A stretch of 64,000 bases of DNA from Cardinalis cardinalis (Eukaryota; Chordata; Aves; Passeriformes; Cardinalidae), in contig JACDOX010000173.1 in assembly GCA_014549065.1 (NCBI GenBank), positions 832,693 through 896,692 of the forward strand, written 5' to 3'. Both the position numbers and the translations under genes were made by a program. Below the pieces are notes generated by a model that ran no database searches, was not told where the DNA came from, and saw nothing but the letters and a program-made list of their open reading frames with translations. Of the stretch, positions 10,202 to 23,200 are shown piece by piece. The stretch's first letter is position 1. The number at the start of each line of letters is the position of its first letter.

Positions 10202-13200
10202 CTGATTAAGAGCAGCCTAAACAGGTGTGTTTCCCCCATGACTTTGCCCTTTTCTCCCAGGTGTCTCAAGTGACATTGGGAATAGGAAATAAAACAGGAC
10301 AACCCAAGACCTGCTCCTTCCCAAAATCCTGTTTGTGCAGTTCCCTGACAAGTGTGACAAGCAGTGGCTGGAGACATCTCCCTGGGATGCCACCTCCAGC
10401 CAAATGCTTTTGGAGAGACCCTGCCAGGAGCAGATTGGGATCTGCTGGTTAACCCCAGGGGAACTGGAGGTGTTTTTCCAGAGCCAGGGCACACCAGACT
10501 GGTGAGACTGGATTTTGCTCTGTGTGCCTCTTACCTGTCTGTGTAACACAGGAGATGAGAACAAAGCTCTAGGGCCAAACCCACAGGTAACACCAGGGTT
10601 TGCTATCATTCCATCACAGCAGAGAGCACTGGGGAATGAGCTATTAAACAGGATATCCCAAGATGAATATTTTCTCCTTCCTGGGAATATTCCTTGTAAG
10701 CAGTCCACAGGATTATGTCTCCTTTTAAAAGAAGTCCTTTAATTTATTTTGAGGTATGCATTCCCAAGATTTAATTTACCCCAAGCTATGAAATTAAGCT
10801 TACCCAGAATGTCAGACTGGTTATTTATGTGATATATTCCACCACACAGTTGCTGGTTTAGCAGTGCAGTGATACCTCGAGTGCTGGAGATGCTGGTGAG
10901 GGTCATGATTTTGCCTAAGCCTTTAACTTAGACAATAAAGGATCCACATGCTTTGAACACCCACAAAGAAGATTTGAAGTAATCTTAACAAATTATTTGT
11001 AAAAGCCAGATTGTACCCCATTTTCCTGCAACTTCTCAATGCATCTCCCCAGGAGCTGCCAAAATAAGAGGGAGGAAAAATGGTCTCAGGCTGTGTCTTT
11101 GTCTGTGAGACGCTGAACGCAGCAGCTGCAATCAGAACCCAGAGAGCAAACTCCTTGTGAGGAGTGTTTCCATTTTATTTTCCAGACCTCTGCCCATCTC
11201 AGATCTGATCCCCATCCACTGCTGTCCCAGCCTTGCATCACGTGGATCTCATTTCCCAGTGACACCAGGGACCTTTACTGAGCTATGNTCACTATGGCCG
11301 CTATGTCCTGCCCCACGTTCCAGGGAGGGCTCGCTGTCCACGCTGTGACCAGAGCACCCTGCTGCCTGTCCTGCACTCTGGCCAGCAACTGCCTGAGCTG
11401 CTGCTTCCCACTTCAAGCACTGCAGCTGGGATAAGCTATACAAAAAGAATAAAAAGAGAAATACCTATCCCAAGACAACTAGGACACTAGGGATTAAGCT
11501 GCTTTGATTACAGTCACTAAATAGACTTTGGTTTTCATCTGAAATACCAAAAGAGATCTGTTGGAGACCCCTGAGTCCCTCAGGTACATTCATGCTACCC
11601 AGAATACAAGCTCTAAAAGGCTGCCACAGAAATCCAGGCCTCTGTAGCCTCATGAGAATATTTTTCCTATAAAGCTGCAAAACCGTGAGCAAAAAGCCTT
11701 GTATGATAACTTGGAGGTAGACGCGCAGGGGAGGTTGCTGAAAAAGTCTTGGATAGTTAGGAAGAATGATTCTTGTTCTCAGTGTGCTTGGCCTGGAAGC
11801 TGAGGTGCCTGGGGGTGTCTTTCCCATCTCCCATGGGATGGATGGCCATGGTTCAGAGCACCACCAAGTCATGGGATATTTATGTTGACTTCTTAGGCAG
11901 TTCTGTGGGGCTTGGTGGCTGTGGTTGGTCACTCTTGGTCTGGCCTGCAGGAGGGGGCCACGTGGTCTTCTGATGAAGGTGGCTGAAAAAGAGAAATATG
12001 TCTTAGGTAGTTTGGGGGAAGGACACAGAGGANAATGTGAAGACAGTGCTTGTTATTTAGGAAAGAAGAAGCAGCCACAGATCTTGCCTGGTTAGACTGT
12101 GCAGGCCGCCTGTTTTGTCTGAAAATGCTTTTCATAACCTTGAAATTATCATTTGCAAATGGGTACTTTGTACCTAAACAAAAAACTGTGCTGGCAGATC
12201 TTCAGGTTGCGTTAAGCTAAGAAAGCAGTAGGAGATATTTAGGTCTCAAAGTGCCCTTTCAGATAACTTTAGGAAACGGCTCTGTTAAATACAAGCAGTT
12301 TAAGAGGTTTCAGAGAAATTTAACAGTTTAAGGTCCAAACAAAGCCAAGTCATCCTGCTTTCCTTGTCTGAAGCTTCACAGCATCTCAGTTTCACAGCAT
12401 AAGAAATCAACATATTCAGTGATGCTTTTTCCTTTACACAGAGTGCACTATAAAAATGCTGGCTAGACAAGCCACAGAACCACAAATTCCCATCNGGCCT
12501 GAAGGAAAACCAGCATTTTATAAAGCAAAAGAGAAATCCAGGAATTCACACCGTGCAGGGCGGGAAGTCTCTTTCTGTCAAGGAATTTCACAGTATTTNT
12601 CTGTCATGGCCATCTGGAGGCCTCTCCTAGACTGTCTGATCAAAAGTCGTCAAGCAACAGTTTTAGTTAAAAAACCCCAACAAAACAAACAGGAATTTTT
12701 AGTATCTGTATTGTCCAAATTACAGACCACAGCAGTTTTGACACCTACTCCTTGTAATTTNGGATTCCTTCAGCAGGCAGGCACTGGTCCCTGTCCCATG
12801 GCAGAGCTGCAGATGGAAGCACAGAGCCAAGTGTTAGTGCAGAGAACATGCCCAATGCTGCTGCATTATGATAATGCACATTTAAATGGGGCAGGAGCTC
12901 AGAAAATGCTGACAGCACTCATAAACCAGAGGTGCTCCTGAAAGGCTGCAATTATTTCCTTTGTGTCTTGTGCTTTGAGACAAAGCCAGCGCTGGGCTGT
13001 GGCCACACTGAGCTGGTGAATAGCATCAAAGAGCAAGGACTGGGCACCTGTTTGGGGCTGTGCATTCACCTGGACATGACTCTGAGGAGGTCAGACACTC
13101 GTTTTGTGGGGGTAGAGACAAGCAGGGTCAAATAATTGCCGCCAAGAAATGTCTATGGCTTATGGACCAGCTCAGAGTCCCAGACTGGGAAGGCCAATCC

Positions 13201-13369
13201 AGACTGCCATGGAGCTGGATGCCTGTTCCCTGGTTTGCTCACAGATGTGAGGAAAAGGGAGCATGGCTGGTTTGTACTCCAAGGAAACGGGAGGTGACTG
13301 TTCCCTTCTGCTCAGCATTTCTGTAGTGGTACCTGGATGGCAGAAGGAAAGTTTGGATCCTGGGTTTAA
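10202..13369. other. No gene seen downstream of exon 18
   Basis: I searched the minus strand here for the WW domain that ends STXBP4 (Gly-Trp, aromatic pair, second Trp) and found none. A 161-codon plus-strand frame at 12456-12941 contains three Ns and looks fortuitous. Some AT-rich sequence is present, but no complete mobile element. Confidence 0.4.
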
Positions 13370-13745
13370 AACTCTTGGGAAACTGGACAGGATCCAGCAA
13401 GGGAAGCCCCAGGCCTGCAGGGAGAGGCTGGGCAGGGCTGAGGGAGCTGGGNTTGTTTAGCCTGGCAAAGAGGAGGCCAGGAGGCAACTTCACAGCCCCC
13501 NCTGCTACGTCAGGGGAAATTAAAGGCTGTGGAGCTGAGCTGTTTTTGGCAGTGCAGCCAGTGTAACTGNGGGCAGAGGCCACAGGCTGCCCCTGGGGGA
13601 GCTCAGGCTGGGTGCTGGGAAGATCTTTGTCACAGAGCAGTGAGGGAACACCAGCCAGGAAGGCTGTGGATCTCCATNCTGGCTGGCTAAACCCACTGCA
13701 GATCCCCACTACTGGGATGGCCCTACCTGGAGCAGAAGATCTGAT
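13370..13745 (+). mobile_element. CR1 LINE internal/3' fragment, sense
   Basis: The stretch contains 'aactggacaggatccagcaa', 'gggagctgggnttgtttagc', 'ctggcaaagaggaggccagg' and later degraded CR1 sequence. The stop-poor minus-strand frame across it is a by-product of the element. Confidence 0.75.
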
Positions 13746-14063
13746 CTCCAGCAGTCCCTTTCAAGCAGCATTTCAGTGTTTCTGTGAAACCCTCCTCCTG
13801 CCTGTCAGGGTTTTTTCCCTGGATAAACACCTTTCCCCTGGCCCTGGGCACAAGTCTTTGACTCCATACCCTTCGAGTCTGCATTGCAGATTCACAGATG
13901 AGTCACATGGATATAGGGTAATTACATCTCAGTGAGCATGAGAGAATCAGGGAGGCTCAACTGGTATGGAAAAATGTGGAAGGTGCTGGAAACTGCCAAT
14001 AACACTGGCAGAGATCCTGAGACTTGCTGGGATTCAGCTTTCTGCAGTTAATTTAGTGCTTAC

Positions 14064-14277
14064 CATCCTTGTTGGAGAGGATTGGTGCTAACAGTTCTTT
14101 AGCTTCTGATAGCAACAGGTCAACAAGATCTGAAGGTGGAAGAGATGTGTCTGAGACCGCATCTGTTTTATCCTCTTCTGTTTCATGGTTGACGCTTATA
14201 AATACGGAAAGTGCCATCAATACTTCTATCAGAGAATGGGCATTGACAATCCTGGCCAGCCTCTCAGGAAGGATCTG
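14064..14277 (-). CDS. STXBP4-like: Exon 18: C-terminal Leu-rich/acidic segment
   Basis: It has acceptor atgtag and donor ATG|gtaagc, phase 0 in and phase 1 out, encoding about residues 559-629. The sequence begins QILPERLARIV, passes through an acidic stretch (ETEEDKTDA) and ends DLVDLLLSEAKELLAPI then LSNKD. The SEAKELL part aligns with the ESKELV region that precedes the WW domain in STXBP4. Reading through the donor gives a stop three codons later (GKH-stop), so intron retention would end the protein here. A downstream exon starting with two bases to complete a Gly/Ala/Glu/Asp/Val codon is expected. Confidence 0.75.
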
Positions 14278-17200
14278 CTACATAAATTCTGTGTGTTTGG
14301 GGGGTTGCATCTCCATCCCTCCGCATTCAAGTGTCTGTTAGACACACTTGCATTGCTTTGTTCCAGAAAAATAGCAAAGTATTCTTTAGAATTTGTCAAA
14401 AGCATTTCCCCCGCATTATATTAGAAAGAACCAACTTGGAAACTTAAAAACTGATTTCCATCCCTCTTTAAAACTGGCTTTTAAAGGGACTGGTCATTAT
14501 CAANGGGACGGTGAGTTTTCAATGATTTAATCAGTTAAAAACACACATAGAGTTGTGATACATTTATGCCCAAGTGATAGGAGATAGGCTCGGGTTGGAG
14601 GGGAGTCCAGAAGCTGAGCTCTGTTTCTGCAGCCATTCATGCAGCTGAGAGTCTGGAGAGCTCTTTGCTTACACTTTGTCTGCTCTAACTGCTGATAAAA
14701 AAGGATGTGGTCCTGGAGCCAAAACCTGGTTTATGTTTGGAAAAGCAGGTGGGTCAAAACTCTGCTGCTCTGAAACAACCTGCTTGGAGTCTCTGCTGAC
14801 AAGAGCAATTTAACCCAAGCTGAGTTTCAGCTCCTCACTCCCCAAAAAAGCCTGAACAGAGGCCCAAGTCCCCCAGCACCAACCCACCAGCAGCCTCCAG
14901 ATCATCTTTCTCCCATGGTTTCACTTCCANAGTGAAAGTATGTTTAGAAACTCTGGGTAGGTTACGTGTGAAGCACCTTCCCCAGAGAAAGGTCAGAAAA
15001 GGACATTTCATGTTGCTGTTCACCATTCCCAGAAGCCATCTCCTACCTTTTCTCATCTGGTAAATGACTGTGTGTGCTCAGGACCTTGTAAATGTTCTGT
15101 CATGCAACAGAAAAAAAAAAAAAAAAAGGGTTTCAAACTTGTAGGAATGAATAATTCCTGAGAACAAACCCCATGGGTTTTTCCTGATGATCAGATTTAA
15201 TATGACAGTAATCAGCTTCTGCTTATTCATTGCCCTTGAAGCAAATATCTCAAGGCCTTTTGCAGCTCAGGCAGCATTCATGAATTTACAGACACATCTG
15301 AATTCTGCATTTTAATACCACTGCTCAAATACATGAAATGCAACACAAAAATCCTCTTCCAAGGAATAATTTTGCAGGCTGCATTTCAGTGATCATGGCT
15401 GCCAGCAACCCCTGGCTCCTGGGCTGGACCTGCACGTGTAAACTCTCATTACCATGCACTTCTCCAACACTACTGAGGGGTGGAGGAAAAAGGAAGACAT
15501 TTTGCTCCAGTGCTCAAAATCCTGTGATGTTTGACCCTGGGGTCAAGTGAAATATATTTCCAAAGTCTGACCCCAAACTGCACAGGCTCTAGCACATAGA
15601 GCTGAAGCTCTGGAGGCATTTAATTCTTCCTTCTCTGGAGCAGAGGACACAGCATCTACATTTCCTTTTGCTCCACTGTTTCTGCTTGATTTCAAGAGTT
15701 CTTGGGACAGGCCACCAGTAGCCATAGCAGAAACACTGACTACTAATGCTTCCCATGCTGGCCAGTTTATTAATTACACATAATGGCGTTCCCAATATAG
15801 GGAATGAAGTGGAAAACCTGCCAANTGAAGCACTAAACTCTGAGATTTGCAGGAAAACCAGGGGGAAAAGCTCTGGAAGAGCAAAGCCACTCTCCAGGTT
15901 CCTATTTATAGAGCTATAGCAAGGGAATGTGAGCATGGATGATTTTGACAGCCTCAGCACAGGGAGCCAGGAAGAGCAGAGCCACCAGCAAAACCTGCAC
16001 CACGGAGTTTGCATTGCTCCCAGGGTTATGAGGAGATCTGAGCTCATTCCCTGCTTCCTCCTAACCAACAGACAGTGACTTTTTCGGGTGAGAGAGGNAA
16101 AAAACCCCTCTTGCTCATGGAGCAGGAAGTTGATTGGACTTGCAAAAGCAGCCTGAAGGAAAGAGGCCGTGGTGATGCTGCAGCATGGGCAGGTGCANAC
16201 CTCACCTGCACAAACAGGAGCAGCTTCCTATTGCAGATCTCCAGGCGCTTCCGGGACACTTCGGATTTTCGTAGCTGGCCATCAGCCAGGGACAGCTGCC
16301 TCTTCAGCTCCAGGATGTCCTCCTGAGACAGGGACACAGCAAGAGGAGAAAGATGGTGGTGATGCTCCTGCCTTGGCTTTTGGAAACAACAGTTTGTGGC
16401 ATTTGCTGCGAGCAAATGCAGCGTTCTTTGGGAAGGGACAGTGGAAGTTATGCAAATTATAACACAGATGCAGAGACTGTGTTGGCCTTGTGGTCCCACA
16501 CAGCAAATGATCTATGTGCTATTTCATTTTCTCCTGTGTAAATAGAAGGAGGGTAACCTTAGTTGTGGCTGCCCCACCCCTGGAAGTGTCCAAGGCCAGG
16601 TTGGATGGGGCTTGGAACAACCTGGGATAGAGGGAGGAGTCCCTGCCCGTGGCAGGGGGNTGGAATACGATGAGCTTTATGATCTCTTCTGGCCCAAATC
16701 ATTCCATGACTCTATGAACCCACAGAGGAAGAGTCTGATGGGTTGTGGGTTTTTCCAGGGGTTGCATTACCTCTATTTCAGAGACGTGCTTTGCTTTTTT
16801 CCCTGCCAGCTGCATCTTCAGTTCTGCAATTTCAGCCTCCAGCAGGTGGATCACTTCCTCGTAGTCCTGCTCGGCACTGTGGGCCTGTCTCTGCACCACC
16901 TCGGCCATCTGCAGTTTGCTGTGCAGGCTCCGGTTCTCCGACAGGAACCCCAGCGCCTTCTGCAAGCACCAGGAACTTCTGATGAGCACACCACGTCCCC
17001 CTCAGCACCCCCAAACCCCCCCAGCACCCCAGAAATCCCTCCACTAACTTGGTTCAGCCTCTGAAGCTCATCCTCCATTGACTTCTTGCTGCTCTCCACT
17101 TCTCTCAGGAGAGACTGTGGGAAATATTTTCACCAGATTAGAAGAAACAAATGAGAGGACATTTTCTAGAATGCCCCTACCCACCAGAATATTATTTTAC

Positions 17201-20200
17201 AGAAGTTCTGTGCACTTTGCCCTCCCACAGGGAGAGCTTTTAGAGCTGTGACCTGCAGAATTCCACCTGGACACAGCTGAGGTGCNCACAGCCAGGTGAG
17301 GGTGAGAGGACAGGTGCTGCTTCTGTTAATCACACACTGGAATTCTTAATGAGAGCTGCTTTTTAAACATGTTAACTCCCTGCTGAGAAGGGACTGCATG
17401 CTTTGAGTACAAATAAGTTTTCCTTTGAGGTTGAGAGTGAGAAAGAGGCAATTAAGGAGAGTGGAGGGTGAGAGGCTCCTGTGTGACTGAGGAATGCACA
17501 GAATGCAAACTGGTGACTTCTCCAGAGGGACAGGCCACCCCATTACCCCCACAGAGAGCTACAGCACAACACCCCAGCCAAGAAATCTGCTCTGAACCTT
17601 CAGCCTGCGGACTTCGTGCCGCAGATCCCTCATCTCCAGCTGCAGCTGCTCCAGGTCCTCGCTGCCATTGCTGTTGAGAGAGTCAAAGGTCTGCAAGGAG
17701 AGGGACAGACTCATCACACATTGAGTCAAAATCGCCTAAAAAAGGAGTCAGCATTTTTATGCAATAGATCAAAAGGCACATTAAATAATTCAGCTCCGGG
17801 ATGGTTCATTTTGCCCCACAGAATTTCACTCTCTGATCCCCATCATTGCTGATAGGGCTGAGCTAGAGTGGATATTCACTTTGTGAACCAAATGAAATTA
17901 CTTAGAATTGATTAATTATGGCTATTTCTCCTTCTGCATAACTGCCAGGCTGCTTCCTTATATTATCCCATAGATCCTCTTATTTCCTTATTAAAAATGA
18001 GAAATTTGATGTCTTTTATAGGATTTTCTATTAAAAATGATTAATTAATAGTTCTGCTTTGTCTTTCTAACTCTAGAACAACCAGAAAATTGTAATTTAG
18101 CTTTTCCCATCTCAGAATTCCATGTAGAAGATCCATGGATTCAATGTAGCAGAGCTTTGGAGTGACTCACCAGGGAGTGAAAAGCTGATGTATCCAATAA
18201 ATTGGCCACTTCGTGCTGAGTGAAGAGCACAGAGCTGGAATCCAGACCAGCCTCGTCCAGCTCCTCCTGCATCAGATCCCTGAGTGCTTGGAGAACATCT
18301 GTGAGAAACAAGCAGTTTTTACCAGGCTGAAAGAGAAAATGGCTGTGGGTTAGGAGAAAAAGCTACTGATTTTGGGGCCATCCACTGGTGCCAAGCAGGG
18401 TTGAGAGATGCCAGACAGGTTTCCCTAATAACCCTGGGTTTGTCAGCAATCCCATCAAGCTTAAATGAGTTGTTGAAAGACTTCATCAGACTCCTGTTCC
18501 TTATCCAACTGAAAAAAAATCGACATTTTTAAAACCCAGAAAACCCCAGATATTTTCACAGGGGAGTTTTCACAACTGTGGTTCTGAAAGTTTTAAAATT
18601 TTAAGCTAAACCCACATTTCCCTGACAAAAGGCACCTGCTGCCCTTTCTCATGTTGCTGATTTAATCAAAAAGACAACTCAGTGAGTCCAGTACTTAGAA
18701 AAGGTGTTAAATTTACAAGTTTGAAAATCCACATTAATTTTGCTTTCAGACATGAAGGAAGGCATCGCAGAAGGGGCTGTGTGGGACAGGTGGGAACCAA
18801 CAGGGAGGTGGCACCAGGGTGCCAGAGCTTCCAGTCACAGAATCACAGAAACATGGAATGGTNTGGGCACAAAGGGACCATAAAGATGATTTTATTCCAT
18901 CCCTGCCATAGCAGGGACATCATCCACCATCCCAGGCTGCTCCCAGCCCTGNNCAGCCTGGCCTTGGGCACTGCCAGGGATCCAGGGGCAGCCCCAGCTG
19001 CTCTGGGCACCCTGTGCCAGGGCCTGCCCACCCTGCCAGGGAACAATTCCTCATTCCCAAGATCCCATCCATGCCTGCCCTCTGGCAGTGGGAGCCATTC
19101 CCTGTGTCCTGTCCCTCCATCCCTTGTCCCCAGTCCCTCTGCAGCTCTCCTGGAGCCCCTTCAGGCCCTGCAAGGGGCTCTGAGGTGTCCCCCAAGCTGG
19201 GGGCAGCTCTGCAGGTGGGGTCTCACCTGAGGGGGCAGAATCCCCCCCTCCTGGCTCAGCCCAGCCCAGGGGGGTTTCTGGGTGCTCCCAGCCAGGGCAG
19301 GTCCAGCTCTCACCGTCCAACACCCCAAATCCTCCCCCAGGGCTGCTTTCCATCCCTTCTCTACCCAGCCTGGATTTGTGCTTTTGGCTGCCCTGACCCA
19401 GGTGCAGAACATGNACTTGGCCTTGTTGAACTTCATGAGGTTCCCAGGGTCCCACCTTGAAGCCTGTCCTGGATGGTCCCTGGGCTNCAGCAGGAGCCAG
19501 AGTCCCTCTGCAAAAGCAGCACATTTGCTAAATACCCCCAGTCATCCTCATTTCTGTTTCCACNAACTACATCTCCAGTCACTCGTACGAGAGGGCCGTG
19601 GTTCAGTGTCCCATCCCTCCCTCTGCACAAAACATTGATCCAGATGCCTTGTGACTGTTCTCTCTGCTGGGGACATTGCTGATGGTTTTGGATTTTTGCT
19701 GAAAGCCTTCTGGGGAAGCCTNTAGGCCAGCCATGCTCTGGAAGGCCACAGAAAGCAGAACTGGCTTTCATTTTCTGTGTCTCCTCTGGCCAGCTCCTGC
19801 TAGGAAAACTGGGATTTTAAGGAAAGTAAACCCTTGCACCAACTTTCTTTTAGTCTGATTTTTCCTATGATAGGACAATGGGAATGGCTTTAAACTGNNA
19901 GAGAGTAGTTTAGATTAGATGTTAGGAATAAATTCTTCCCTGTGAGGGCAGTGAGGCTCTGGCACAGGTTTCACAGTGAAGCTGTGGCAGATCCTTCCCT
20001 GGAAGTGTCCTCTTGGACAGGGCTTGGAGCAGCCTGGGATAGTGGAAGGTGTCTGGTGGAATGAGATGGATTTTGAGGTCCCTTCCAACCCAACCCGTTC
20101 CAGGATTCCATGATTCTACAGAATGCCTTCTTTTGTGTTTGTGACTTCCCTCTTTATAGGCTCCATCCCCCTACCCAGGCAGGTGTCTCACCAGCCACTT

Positions 20201-23200
20201 CTGTCCCTTCTTCCCTTTGTAGCTGCCAGTGAAGCTGCACAGAAATGTCAGATCCCCCTGGGCAGAGCCCCTGCTCACCTCCATAGGCCACAGTCCCCTG
20301 CGAGTCCGTGGTCAGGCTTTGCCGGAGCTGCCTCTTCTTCTCCTCAGTCACATCCAGACCAAGGTACTGCAGAACCTTGAGCAGAAACAAGGAGCCTTTA
20401 AAAAGANAAATACTGGAAAAGCAATTCTTTGGGAGAAGCACTGGGAAGACACTCGGTGCTGGGTTTCTCCAGGCAGCATCTCCCAAAGGAACAGGCTTGG
20501 ATTGGATTTGCAGTCTCTCCTTTGCACATGTACAGAAATGTCTGTTCCTGAACACAGGTTCACATCCCACCAAGAACATTTTATCTGCAATCAGATTTGC
20601 AGCTCCAATGAGTTTTCAGGACTTTTATCAAAAGCCAGTGGAGTTTCAGCAAGACTCACCTGGCAAGAGCTCAGCCTCTCCTTTCTCATACTGCTCAGAA
20701 ATTGTGTTTGGGACCAGGAAGATGAAAGCTATTAACAGAGTGTTTCTCATGGAGAGAGGAGACATTCAAACATTTTGCTCCTCCACTGCATGTTTTGCTC
20801 TCTCATTACTCCTGATGCCCTAACTTCTACTGATNTTTATCAGTTCAACCTCAGGGCAGCACACAGAAGCAGATAAGCCTGTGCAAGCCCCACTTCCCTG
20901 CTGGCAGCAGCAACTGAAAGCTTTTAAAAGACAAAGTCGAGCTCAGCAGACTCTGGGAAAGCGCCCGAGTGAAACNCTCACCTGGGCCGGGCTGCACTCA
21001 CAGCTCCTGCTCACGGCAGCTCCGGGAAATTCCCTGGGAAGGGGCTGGGGAGGGATCCTCGCTCACCTTCCCAGCACCAGCACCAAGTCCCTGGGATCCC
21101 TCTGCTCTCCCAGTCCCGCCTCCCACCCCTCTGCCCACCCCCCCGAGCCAGGCACTGCTGCAGGCTCCCTGACTTTGGGATGTTGGCCACCCCAAAGCCA
21201 CCTCGGGCTGTGCCAGTCGGTGTCACCCCCCAGCTAACAGAGCTTTGAAAAGTGAAGCCAAGCGCTGCGCTCCTGCCAGCCGAGAGGAGCAGGGGTCGCT
21301 GTGCGAATGCCACCCCGGACCCGCTGCAGGAGAATTGCGGGCTCAGAGAGCGGCTCCGCTGCGCTGCCGTCGGGGGGCAGCAGATGTTCGTCACATCGGG
21401 GCCTCCGTGGTGTCCCCGGCCCCGCACAAAGGGCTCTGTCCCCACATCCCCCCTCAAACGCCGGAAGAACCCAAGGTGCCAGACTGGGACACGGCCCCCC
21501 AAGGCACCCTGTCCCTCCCCAGGGTCTCGGTGAGCAGATGGGCAGCTCTGCTCCACGCCCATGGAATGTGTTCGCCACAAAATGATGGAAGAATCAGCGG
21601 TTCTGGATGGCTCCTGGATGAGATAACTCCTGTCTCAGCCTTCCCTCCCGCACACCAGGCTGCCTGAGGTCACCCTAGCAGTGACAGCAGCACCAAAAGC
21701 TTAGAGAGCACAACCTTAGCCAATGGCATGATGTCCAAGGGAGGTGCAGCTGTCAGGAAAAGACTTCTGAACTTCATGGAGCACCAAGAAATAGCCAAGA
21801 TGAGCCAAGGGATGTTTAAANGCCCCTTTGGACACAGTCAGGATGTTTCACCCTCTTTACCTTCAGAGGCTGGACTCAACCTCCAGCAAGCTCAGCTGAA
21901 GCTGGACTATTTCCTGCNCAGTGCACAAGGAGGAGACCTTGCTTTGGGGAGAGGGACCCTGCCACTCACCAGTTCCAGTTTTCCATCCTTGAGCCGGATA
22001 TGGGGATCCAGGGCTACTTTAGGCTTGGTGCCTGAAGCTGCTTTGTAGTTAGAAGCTGAAGCAGGTGCTGAAAAATCAAAACCAAATATTAATGGGGAAG
22101 CATTTGGGTAGAGGTGTCTGCAAAGCAAAACTCTGGTCTCTTGTTGCATGAAATATAAAGTGTGTGCAGCAGGGCAAAAATCCAAGTCCAGGATTTNCTA
22201 AAACCAGCTCTGGAAGGCTGAACTAGGCCTCTCTTGGAAAGACTGGATACTGGGGGAAATCCTTCTGAAACTGGGCTTCTGCATGGTTTAAAGTGAGATG
22301 TTTCATGCAGGGACAAAGGACTGCAAAAAACTTCCAACACTTCGGAAATTTCCAATCACAGAGTTTTGTGGAGTCTTGGAGTTATGGTGAACTGTGAGAA
22401 AAAAAAATTGAAATCTGCCTGGTCTTTGTCTACACTCTGATTAAACAAAACAGAAAGAATTCCTGACACCCATGGGAATGAACAGATTAAAACTGATGTG
22501 GAAAAGCAGCACTCTGAGATTTTTTTCCCTCCCCAAGACTGCAAAAAGCCTTGAACCTTTTTCCCCTCAGCTGGGCAGGCAGCGTTTTGGGTAGAAGGAG
22601 CCACATGTGCTGTGAGGCAGGCACAGAGGCAGAGAGAGGCAGAGGCAGCAGCTGCTGAACTGGTGGAAAGCTGTCATGAGCTGGAGGATCCAGCTGCCAA
22701 CAGCTGGCTCAGCANTGCCAGCACAGCTAAAAGGTCCAGAGCACAAAAGTCCAGTCCTGCCCCTCCATCCCTGGAGGGAACCCCACCTTTTCCATTATGA
22801 TTAACCCTTGCCTGTAAGGAACATGATACCTCCTGGGAAGAGGGCTGCAGGAGGTGTTACTGCTCCTGAAGAACCCAACCAGACTCCAGAAGGGTGCAGG
22901 GTGTCTGTGCCTGCCCCTGCCCATCCTTATCCATCAGTCCAGGTGACAAGGTTCCTTCTGGTGCCAGTCATGAGATTTGCCCAGGGAGCAATTCCTGTTG
23001 CTGCTTGGGTCTGGATAACATCACAGGGAGCTCTGTTTTNCCAAGTCCCACAGCTCCTCTGGAATCCCTGCAGCATTTCTCCCTCACCTCACCCTCTGGC
23101 CATCGGGGCAGGGCCCAGGTGCCAGGAGAAGGCAGTGAGTAGCAGAGGAGCTGCATAATCCTCCTAATCCAGGCCTCCATCTGCTCTGCTAAGGCCAGCA

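Noticed and set aside
12456..12941. 161-codon plus-strand open frame
   Set aside because: It contains several Ns, has no recognisable domain and no supporting splice sites. Kept only as a weak possibility.
15589..16068. 159-codon minus-strand frame between exons 17 and 18
   Set aside because: The flanking exons already join in phase without it, and the sequence shows no resemblance to the family.
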